Of a stretch of 5,366 nt of DNA, positions 1 through 5,140 are shown piece after piece. The stretch lies in NCBI GenBank assembly GCA_045606465.1, contig JAZURZ010000126.1, positions 1 to 5,366 of the forward strand, given 5' to 3'. Made by a program: the position numbers and the translations under genes. The number at the start of each line of letters is the position of its first letter. The stretch's first letter is position 1. The notes beneath the pieces were generated by a model. It saw only the letters and a list, made by a program, of their open reading frames with translations, searched no databases and was not told the origin of the DNA. The DNA is from CAKSQL01 sp045606465 (GTDB lineage Bacteria > Bacillota > Clostridia > UBA1381).

Positions 1-30
1 ATTCCCTTAAAAATAAAATATATTGGGCAA

Positions 31-45
31 AATTGTTATACAATT
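31..45. repeat. Short palindrome upstream of the spoVG promoter
   Basis: The arms AATTGT and ACAATT are exact reverse complements around a 3-nt centre (TAT). A second, overlapping palindrome, TACAATTGTA, spans 39-48, so the stretch holds three ATTGT/ACAAT half-sites in a row. It lies about 60-80 bp upstream of the -35 box and could be an operator. Short A/T palindromes also arise by chance in DNA this AT-rich. The flanking bases 1-30 and 46-76 show nothing else I can assign. Confidence 0.35.
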
Positions 46-76
46 GTAATTTATTTATACATATTTAACAAAAATT

Positions 77-104
77 ATTTTTTTATAAAAATTTTTTTAT
101 AAAA
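77..104. repeat. Perfect 14-bp A/T tandem duplication next to the spoVG promoter
   Basis: The unit ATTTTTTTATAAAA occurs twice with no spacer (77-90 and 91-104) and ends 4 bp before the -35 hexamer. Phased A/T tracts in this position can act as a curved upstream activating (UP-like) element for RNA polymerase. In Bacillus subtilis the spoVG promoter is known to need an AT-rich upstream region, which is also bound by the repressor AbrB. Equivalent roles here are inferred from position and composition only. Confidence 0.6.
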
Positions 105-108
105 GTTA

Positions 109-137
109 TTGACAAATCGACTTTTTTTTTATATCAT
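109..137 (+). promoter_or_regulatory. Sigma-A-type promoter for spoVG
   Basis: A perfect -35 hexamer TTGACA (109-114) is followed, after 17 bp, by the -10-like TATCAT (132-137), which fits the TATNAT pattern. An exact TATAAT also sits at 137-142 but is 22 bp from the -35, so the first pairing is preferred. Transcription would start near 144. B. subtilis spoVG is transcribed by sigma-H, but I find no sigma-H-like AGGA/GAAT pair here. This suggests housekeeping rather than sporulation-onset transcription, which is an inference. Confidence 0.7.
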
Positions 138-143
138 ATAATC

Positions 144-333
144 ATGTGGGGACAATTTTACAATCATTGTCCGGTTTTTAGCGGGCTGATTTCTAAATTA
201 CCTATATCTTGGGCTGTTAAATAGATTTTTCAAGATACTGTTTGTCCGGTCCGCAAAAACGAGGCATAGCCGGGAAAGACACTCATAAGCTTATAACACC
301 ACGCACAATGCCAAATGGAAGGTGGTGAATTCC
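144..333 (+). promoter_or_regulatory. Long, potentially structured 5' leader of spoVG
   Basis: About 190 nt separate the predicted transcription start from the spoVG start codon. Perfect short stems are visible: GGACAAT/ATTGTCC (150-156 with 166-172, 9-nt loop) and TATCTTG/CAAGATA (205-211 with 231-237, 19-nt loop). A weaker one pairs CCGG 246-249 with CCGG 270-273 and can be flanked by G-U pairs. The 9-mer TTGTCCGGT occurs twice (167-175 and 242-250), so the 5' GGACAA (150-155) could pair with either copy, giving mutually exclusive folds. I could not match the region to a riboswitch class I know. It may be a regulatory RNA or an unremarkable untranslated region. Confidence 0.45.
297..327 (+). 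promoter_or_regulatory. Possible Shine-Dalgarno-sequestering hairpin before spoVG
   Basis: CACCAC (297-302) is the exact complement of GTGGTG (322-327), which lies within the Shine-Dalgarno sequence AAGGTGGTGA (319-328, one mismatch to AAGGAGGTGA). The loop would be 19 nt. Six pairs, four of them G-C, could lower translation of spoVG unless something else binds the left arm. The SD itself sits 5 nt before the TTG codon at 334 and decides that start. Confidence 0.4.
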
Positions 334-609
334 TTGGAGATTACTGATATCAGAATTAAAAAAATTGCATCGGAAAGTAAAATGAAAGCAGTTGTTTCTG
401 TTACCTTTGATAACGCTTTCGTTGTACATGATATTAAAATCATAGAGGGACAAGATAAGCTTTTTACTGCTATGCCAAGCAGAAAAACGCCCGATAATGA
501 GTTTAAAGATATCGCTCATCCGATAAATAGCCAGATGCGTGAAATGTTAGAAACTGCAATTCTGGAAGAATATGAAAACTACCTCAAATCAGAGGAAGCG
601 GCAGAATAA
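334..609 (+). CDS. spoVG: SpoVG-family nucleic-acid-binding regulator
   Basis: SpoVG is a small cytoplasmic protein widely conserved in Firmicutes. It binds DNA and RNA and affects septation, sporulation and, in pathogens, virulence and capsule genes. The 91-residue product has the family layout: an N-terminal beta-strand block beginning MEITDIRIKK, the conserved core FVVHDIKIIEG (residues 29-39), the signature AMPSRKTPDNEFKDIAHPI (46-64) and an acidic C-terminal helix. Homologues begin at the equivalent of MEITD, and the near-perfect Shine-Dalgarno sequence lies 5 nt before TTG 334. That makes TTG the likely start. The GTG codons at 322 and 325 fall inside the Shine-Dalgarno sequence and would add four non-conserved residues. 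The gene appears monocistronic: its own promoter and long leader lie upstream and a terminator follows. The purR/yabJ neighbours seen in Bacillus are not within the 320 bp upstream. Identification is secure; its targets here are unknown. Confidence 0.96.
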   Translation: MEITDIRIKKIASESKMKAVVSVTFDNAFVVHDIKIIEGQDKLFTAMPSRKTPDNEFKDIAHPINSQMREMLETAILEEYENYLKSEEAAE

Positions 610-623
610 TAAAATATTCACAT

Positions 624-655
624 AAAAATCTCCTTGTTTTTTGGGAGGTTTTTTT
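624..655 (+). terminator. Intrinsic terminator of spoVG
   Basis: The arm AAAAATCTCC (624-633) pairs with GGAGGTTTTT (644-653) through ten pairs including one G-U, around a 10-nt loop. The right arm runs into a seven-T tract (649-655). It lies 15 nt after the spoVG stop codon. Confidence 0.85.
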
Positions 656-669
656 GTTTGCCTTGAATT

Positions 670-845
670 TAAAAAAGGGCTTTTAAAAAGTATTGTTTAG
701 TACTTTGTCAAGAACCCGCAGGACACCATAATTTGTGTTTGGTTTCACAATTATATGGCAATTGTATTTGGAATATTTTTTCATATTCTCATTACCTTAA
801 GATTTCTGATATTTTCAAAACAACTTTTTAAAAGCCACTTTTTTA
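670..845. repeat. Imperfect 27-bp inverted repeat enclosing hairpins between convergent genes
   Basis: The core arms GGCTTTTAAAAAGT (678-691) and ACTTTTTAAAAGCC (823-836) are perfect complements. Pairing extends outward over 670-677/838-845 with one bulged base (837), and inward over 694-698/818-822 after a 2-nt bulge. Inside lie two smaller hairpins: CCATAATTTGTG with CACAATTATATGG (726-737/746-758, imperfect) and GAATAT/ATATTC (771-776/783-788). Both outer ends are TA dinucleotides. The element starts 8 nt after the spoVFB stop and 14 nt after the spoVG terminator. It could be an oversized terminator for spoVFB, a structured RNA or a MITE-like relic. No coding sequence is credible in 656-852. 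Confidence 0.55.
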
Positions 846-852
846 TATATAA

Positions 853-1431
853 TCAGCACAAAATAGGCTGTAATTGTCTTTTTTCTAAAGCTGCTTTTGC
901 AGCCTCTTTTATTTGTGTCATATCTGCCACAAGTGAATTGGGTTTTTCCTTGCAATCATCCTGCCTAAATGGCACAAAATATATATTCTTCTGATTTAAA
1001 AGAGTCCCTATATTTTTTGCAGCATTTCCAAGTCCGTCATTGGTGGAAACTGCCAAAAGCACAGACTTTTGGTTTCTTAAATGCGCCTTGACTGCCATTG
1101 TGACCGAGGTGTCTGCCACTCCCGACGCAAGCTTTGCAAGACTATTCCCTGTGCAGGGTGCTACAATTAATAAATCAAGATATCCCTTAGGACCTATAGG
1201 CTCGGCTTCTGCAACTGTTTTTATGATTTTATTTCCTGTAAGACCACAAAGCTGCTCCCGGAATATTTCAGCACTCCCAAATCTTGTAGAAGTATTATAC
1301 GCAGTTTCACTCATGATTGGAATAATATTTGCTCCCGTCTTTATAAGCTCCTCAACCTCCTTTATGACACGGCTGAAGGTGCAAAAAGAGCCGGTCATTG
1401 CAAAGCCGATATTTTTATCAAAAAGCTCCAT
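853..1431 (-). CDS. spoVFB: Dipicolinate synthase subunit B
   Basis: This is the flavoprotein-like subunit of dipicolinate synthase. With subunit A it converts dihydrodipicolinate, a lysine-pathway intermediate, to dipicolinic acid in the mother cell; the acid is then packed as the calcium chelate into the spore core. The 192 residues are close to the roughly 200 of B. subtilis SpoVFB and show its conserved stretches. These are GFAMTGSFCTF (9-19, N-terminal nucleotide-binding-type loop), TRFG (49-52), EPIGPK (77-82), APCTGNSLAKLA (91-102), VPFRQDD (153-159), PNS (164-166) and the C-terminal RQLQPIL. The ATG is preceded by a G-rich Shine-Dalgarno sequence (1440-1446 on the minus strand). The start overlaps the end of spoVFA by 14 nt, indicating one transcript and probable translational coupling. 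The Bacillus companions asd, dapG and dapA do not follow; the next gene is the convergent spoVG. Confidence 0.95.
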   Translation of the reverse strand: MELFDKNIGFAMTGSFCTFSRVIKEVEELIKTGANIIPIMSETAYNTSTRFGSAEIFREQLCGLTGNKIIKTVAEAEPIGPKGYLDLLIVAPCTGNSLAKLASGVADTSVTMAVKAHLRNQKSVLLAVSTNDGLGNAAKNIGTLLNQKNIYFVPFRQDDCKEKPNSLVADMTQIKEAAKAALEKRQLQPILC

Positions 1432-2290
1432 ATATCTTTCCCCCCTTCTCCCTTAAAATATTTATAATTGTATTTTTTATAATTTCTCCCGAGGTTATGG
1501 GCGCAACCTTTCCCGGAAGGCTCAATGCCCATATTACCTTTATTCCCAAATCCTTTGCCAAAGAAAAATCCACCCCTCCAGGCTTTGATGCAAGGTCTAT
1601 TATCAGCGTGTTTTCTTCAATCTCTTTTAAAAGCTTTTCATCAAAAATAACCGATGGCACGGTATTAAAAATAACCTGATAGTTTTTGATTGTTTCAGAA
1701 AGAGCATTGCTATGTACGCACTTTACACCATTTGCATCGCACCATGCAAAATCGGCACACTTTCTTGCAGAAACTGTAACATCTGCTCCAAATGCCTTTA
1801 AACGGTCGGCAAGAATTTTTCCTATTCTTCCATACCCAACTACAAGGCATGAGCTTTTGTGAAGTGTATGTGGCGTCTCAGACAAGGCTATTTCTATTGC
1901 CCCCTCAGCTGTAGGTATTGCATTGGCAACGCTAAGCTCCTCACGCTCCAGATAATCATAGGTTTTTATATTTCTTTTTTGTAAAATATCATTTGGGGTA
2001 AGTTTCCCTCCAAAAATTATTGTATCGGAGGAAATTTTTTCAAAAAGGCTAGAAAGCTTTATTTCATTTTCGCAAAATGGAGAATTTAACAAAACTCCGT
2101 CATGCGACACCGGCAGCGGCAATATTACAATTTCAGCCCTTGCCGCATCCTCCTCATTTTTTGCTTTTTTTAAATTTTTAGTATCAATTTGCTTGTCAAA
2201 TCCAAAAATTTTTACATCATAGCCCTCTTTTTTTAATAAAAATGCAAGGGTTATCTGACGAAGGTCTCCTCCTATTACTGAAACTAACAT
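1418..2290 (-). CDS. spoVFA: Dipicolinate synthase subunit A
   Basis: This is the NAD(P)-binding subunit of dipicolinate synthase, which oxidises the lysine-pathway intermediate to dipicolinic acid for spore heat resistance. The 290-residue protein has the N-terminal VIGGDLRQ motif (residues 5-12) of the family's first domain. It also has a central Rossmann fold with GYGRIG (152-157) at the expected beta-alpha turn, and the C-terminal family signature SLPGKVAPITSG (257-268). Length matches Bacillus SpoVFA (about 297). The ATG at 2288-2290 is preceded, 6 nt away, by a strong Shine-Dalgarno sequence GGGAGGT (2297-2303), and a sigma-K-like promoter lies 56 bp upstream, so this is the first gene of a two-gene operon with spoVFB. 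No frameshift or missing motif is seen. Confidence 0.95.
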   Translation of the reverse strand: MLVSVIGGDLRQITLAFLLKKEGYDVKIFGFDKQIDTKNLKKAKNEEDAARAEIVILPLPVSHDGVLLNSPFCENEIKLSSLFEKISSDTIIFGGKLTPNDILQKRNIKTYDYLEREELSVANAIPTAEGAIEIALSETPHTLHKSSCLVVGYGRIGKILADRLKAFGADVTVSARKCADFAWCDANGVKCVHSNALSETIKNYQVIFNTVPSVIFDEKLLKEIEENTLIIDLASKPGGVDFSLAKDLGIKVIWALSLPGKVAPITSGEIIKNTIINILREKGGKIYGAF

Positions 2291-2345
2291 TTATTTACCT
2301 CCCATAATATATAAAAATACTTTTATCATAAATTTTCTTATGCTA

Positions 2346-2373
2346 TATATTATGTGATTTTCAAAAAGAGTGT
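2346..2373 (-). promoter_or_regulatory. Sigma-K-like promoter for spoVFA-spoVFB
   Basis: On the minus strand the -10-like CATAATATA (2354 down to 2346) fits the sigma-K pattern CATANNNTA. An AC dinucleotide (2373-2372) lies 17 bp upstream, as expected for the short sigma-K -35 element. Transcription would start near 2339, giving a leader of about 50 nt with a small CATAA/TTATG hairpin. Sigma-E shares the CATA core, but no sigma-E-type -35 is evident. Mother-cell control by sigma-K is known for spoVF in Bacillus. Nothing else is evident in the remainder of 2304-2455. Confidence 0.6.
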
Positions 2374-2455
2374 TCATTTCTTATGTTGAAATATTTTGCT
2401 CTCAAAGTCCTTGTTTTTTCTAAAATAATATTTGAAAAGCTCTGAAATTTCTCAT

Positions 2456-2492
2456 AAAAAAAGAAGGATTTTTAAAAAATCCTTCTTTTTTT
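2456..2492 (-). terminator. Strong palindromic terminator after oadA
   Basis: The stretch is nearly a perfect palindrome: AAAAAAAGAAGGATTTTT (2456-2473) faces its reverse complement, ending in seven T's at 2486-2492. It lies 4 nt beyond the oadA stop codon in the direction of transcription and has a U-tract on both strands, so it can act in both directions. It separates the decarboxylase operon from the dipicolinate operon. Confidence 0.88.
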
Positions 2493-2495
2493 AAC

Positions 2496-3911
2496 TTACA
2501 TTGAAACGTCCTTGACAAAAATCTCACGAACTGCATTTGGGTCAGCAGAAGCTGTTTCGGCTTTTGCGCCGCCATTGTTGCGATTTTCAAGGAATGTTCT
2601 TGCAACCTGTGGGAACAATGCGCAAGAGAGCACGTCCTCTTCAGATTTAGCCAAGTCCTTGGTTTCTTCACGATATTTTTCCATTTCAGGTTTTATAAGG
2701 TCTGCAGGTCTTACAGTTATAACCTCATCATCGCCGATTGCCTTTTTGCGAACCTCTTCATTTACCTTGCCTGGGAGCTTACCATATTCTCCTCTTAAAA
2801 CGCCCTTTGATTCCTTTGTTATCATTTTATAGCGTTCGCCCATTAACACATTGTAAACTGCTTGTGTTCCAACAATCTGGCTTGTTGGTGTAACCAAAGG
2901 AGGATATCCGAAATCTTCACGCACCTTGGGAATTTCTGCAAGCACATCGTAGTATTTATCCTCAGCATTTGCCTGCTTTAATTGTGAAATAAGATTTGAA
3001 AGCATTCCGCCGGGAACTTGATAGAGCAATGTGTTTGTGTCAACATTCAAAACCTTGGGGTCAAGGCTTCCCTGCTCCTTAAGCTTTGCAGCAACCCCTC
3101 TAAAATATGCAGCCGCATCTGAAAGCTTTTCAAGGTCAAGTCCTGTATCCCTTTCTTGTCCCTTTAATGTTGCAACAAGAGATTCAGTTGCAGGCTGGCT
3201 TGTTCCATTTGCCAAAGGTGAAAGTGCACAGTCAACTATATCAACGCCTGCCTGTGCCGCCATGAGATAAGTCATATCTCCTGTACCTGTTGTATTATGA
3301 GTATGCAAATGAATGGGAACACCAACATTTTCTTTTAACTTTTTAACAAGGCTATATGCATCATAAGGCAACAAAAGGTTTGCCATGTCCTTGATACAAA
3401 TAACATCTGCACCCTTTTTCTCAAGCTCACAAGCAAGCTTAACAAAGTAGTCCTCGTTATGAACAGGGCTGATTGTATAGCTTATAGCAGCCTCACAAAT
3501 TCCGCCGTATTCCTTAACGAATTTCATTGCAGCTTCCATATTTCTTGGGTCATTAAGTGCATCAAAAATTCTTACAACATCAATACCATTTTCCAAAGAT
3601 TTTTTACAAAATGCCTCTACCACGTCATCAGCATAGTGCTTATATCCCAACAAATTCTGACCTCGCAAAAGCATCTGAAGCTTTGTTTTAGGCATATTCT
3701 TTTTTAATGTACGCAATCTTTCCCATGGGTCCTCATTCAAAAAACGCATACATGAATCAAAGGTTGCGCCGCCCCAGCACTCTAATGACCAGTAGCCTAT
3801 ATCATCAAGCATTTTACACGCAGGAATCATATCTTCAGTCTTCATACGAGTTGCTGCTTGCGACTGATGAGCATCACGCAAAATTGTATCTGTAATTTGT
3901 AATTTATTCAT
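2496..3911 (-). CDS. oadA: Oxaloacetate decarboxylase alpha subunit (carboxyltransferase, no biotin domain)
   Basis: This cytoplasmic carboxyltransferase moves the carboxyl group of oxaloacetate to biotin on a separate carrier protein, yielding pyruvate. The 471 residues cover a TIM-barrel carboxyltransferase domain followed by the conserved PYC/OADA region. Visible signatures are TILRDAHQS (9-17), with the metal-ligand Asp13, and CWGGATFD (45-52). The probable carboxylated lysine is Lys174 in CIKDMANLL, and metal-binding histidines 203 and 205 lie in HLHTHNTTG. YQVPGGM (297-303), TPTSQIVGTQA (341-351) and RPAD (401-404) follow. Klebsiella OadA is about 595 residues because it carries a C-terminal biotinyl domain; that domain is absent here and is supplied by the separate carrier gene two positions upstream. 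The ATG has GGAAGGG (3919-3925) 7 nt before it. The gap to oadB is 25 nt. Pyruvate carboxylase subunit B is a close relative, but the adjacent beta subunit favours decarboxylase. Confidence 0.93.
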   Translation of the reverse strand: MNKLQITDTILRDAHQSQAATRMKTEDMIPACKMLDDIGYWSLECWGGATFDSCMRFLNEDPWERLRTLKKNMPKTKLQMLLRGQNLLGYKHYADDVVEAFCKKSLENGIDVVRIFDALNDPRNMEAAMKFVKEYGGICEAAISYTISPVHNEDYFVKLACELEKKGADVICIKDMANLLLPYDAYSLVKKLKENVGVPIHLHTHNTTGTGDMTYLMAAQAGVDIVDCALSPLANGTSQPATESLVATLKGQERDTGLDLEKLSDAAAYFRGVAAKLKEQGSLDPKVLNVDTNTLLYQVPGGMLSNLISQLKQANAEDKYYDVLAEIPKVREDFGYPPLVTPTSQIVGTQAVYNVLMGERYKMITKESKGVLRGEYGKLPGKVNEEVRKKAIGDDEVITVRPADLIKPEMEKYREETKDLAKSEEDVLSCALFPQVARTFLENRNNGGAKAETASADPNAVREIFVKDVSM

Positions 3912-3936
3912 ATAAAAGCCCTTCCTTTCCTATTTA

Positions 3937-5118
3937 TTATAAAACTGCAAGCAAAACTCCCGCAGCAATTGCCGAGCCTATAACGCCTGCAACATTCGGG
4001 CCCATAGCGTGCATAAGCAGGAAGTTTGAAGGATTTTCCTTCTGTCCTACCATTTGCGAAACTCTAGCCGCCATAGGAACAGCTGACACGCCTGCAGAGC
4101 CAATTAAAGGATTAATCTTCTGCTTTAAGAACAAATTCATAAACTTAGCCAAAAGCACACCACTAGCACTTCCTATAGCAAATGCAGTTACACCCATAAG
4201 CAAAATTCCTAAAGTCTTTCCTGTGAGGAAGGTTTCAGCTGTAGCTGTAGCACCTACTGAAATTCCAAGGAAGATTGTAACAATGTTCATAAGCTCGTTC
4301 TGAACTGTCTTTGAAAGTCTTTCAACAACGCCTGACTCACGCATGAGATTACCAAGCATTAAGCAACCTACCAAAGGAGTTGCAGAAGGAACAAGCAGTG
4401 AAACAAATATTGTAACAACTATTGGGAAAACTATCTTTTCTGTCTTTGAAACAGGACGAAGCTCCTTCATTACTATCTGACGCTCTTCTTTGGTTGTCAA
4501 AATCTTCATAATAGGCGGCTGAATAACAGGAACAAGTGCCATATATGAATATGCCGCAACTGCGATAGGTCCTAAAAGCTTAGGTGCAAGCTTTGATGTA
4601 ACAAATATAGCTGTAGGACCGTCTGCGCCGCCAATGATACCAATTGAGCCTGCCTCTTGTGGAGTAAATATTCCCATAGCAATCGCTCCAAGATATGCAA
4701 TAAATATACCAAACTGTGCTGCTGCACCAAGCAAAAGGCTCTTAGGATTTGCAATCAATGGACCGAAGTCGGTCATTGCACCAACACCAACAAATATAAG
4801 ACAAGGGTAAATTCCAAGCTTTACTCCAAGGTAAAGATAGTCTATAAGTCCTGGAGTAGGTCCGCCTTCAATGGTTCCTGTAAAGTACCCCCAATTCACA
4901 TGACCGCCGCCAAAAAATTCTTCATGGTACATTTCTGCACCAAAAAGGTTGGTAAGAAGCATACCAAAAGCTATTGGCAAAAGGAGTAATGGCTCAAACT
5001 TTTTAACAATTGCCAGATATGCAAGAAAGCATGCTACAACAACCATAATCAACTGTCTTGGTTCCTGAGCAATCATATAAAATCCTGTCTGTTGTAAAAA
5101 ATTACTAATCGCTTCCAT
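3937..5118 (-). CDS. oadB: Na+-translocating decarboxylase beta subunit
   Basis: This integral membrane subunit releases CO2 from carboxybiotin and couples that to Na+ export, so decarboxylation energises the membrane. It is a 393-residue, very hydrophobic protein with roughly nine to ten hydrophobic segments (approximately 23-40, 42-60, 94-115, 126-150, 157-175, 182-199, 228-248, 275-292, 302-328 and 366-393). The family motif GGADGPTAIFVT (163-174) contains Asp166. NPLIGSAGVSAVPMAARVSQ (336-355) supplies Asn336, Gly340, Ser345 and Arg352. These match the essential Asp203, Asn373, Gly377, Ser382 and Arg389 of Klebsiella OadB with a constant offset of 37, so the Na+/H+ site looks intact and the shorter length is mainly at the N terminus. 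The gene lies 22 nt after the biotin carrier and 25 nt before oadA. The same beta family serves methylmalonyl-CoA and glutaconyl-CoA decarboxylases; the neighbouring OadA-type subunit argues for oxaloacetate. Confidence 0.95.
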   Translation of the reverse strand: MEAISNFLQQTGFYMIAQEPRQLIMVVVACFLAYLAIVKKFEPLLLLPIAFGMLLTNLFGAEMYHEEFFGGGHVNWGYFTGTIEGGPTPGLIDYLYLGVKLGIYPCLIFVGVGAMTDFGPLIANPKSLLLGAAAQFGIFIAYLGAIAMGIFTPQEAGSIGIIGGADGPTAIFVTSKLAPKLLGPIAVAAYSYMALVPVIQPPIMKILTTKEERQIVMKELRPVSKTEKIVFPIVVTIFVSLLVPSATPLVGCLMLGNLMRESGVVERLSKTVQNELMNIVTIFLGISVGATATAETFLTGKTLGILLMGVTAFAIGSASGVLLAKFMNLFLKQKINPLIGSAGVSAVPMAARVSQMVGQKENPSNFLLMHAMGPNVAGVIGSAIAAGVLLAVL

Positions 5119-5140
5119 TTTATCCTACATCCTCTCAAAA

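Noticed and set aside
137..142. TATAAT as the -10 box of the spoVG promoter
   Set aside because: It is a perfect hexamer but 22 bp from TTGACA, too far for normal sigma-A spacing; TATCAT at 132-137 has the ideal 17 bp.
144..224. 26-codon ATG-to-TAG reading frame starting at the predicted transcription start of the spoVG leader
   Set aside because: It has no ribosome binding site, would have to be leaderless, and overlaps the hairpin-forming segments. An open stretch of this length is expected by chance.
144..333. Known riboswitch or T-box in the spoVG leader
   Set aside because: I looked for recalled T-box, TPP, SAM, purine, c-di-GMP, c-di-AMP, ZTP, fluoride and guanidine consensus motifs and saw none. 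A covariance search was not possible.
755..994. 79-residue + strand reading frame starting in the intergenic region and running into spoVFB
   Set aside because: It lacks a Shine-Dalgarno sequence, has a composition typical of translated AT-rich non-coding DNA, and overlaps antisense to a certain gene.
1040..1456. 138-residue + strand reading frame opposite spoVFB
   Set aside because: It is an antisense shadow of spoVFB with no recognisable family motif; the minus-strand gene has full homology.
2512..3895. Several + strand frames of 62-106 residues opposite oadA
   Set aside because: All lie antisense within the strongly conserved oadA gene and show no family features or ribosome binding sites.
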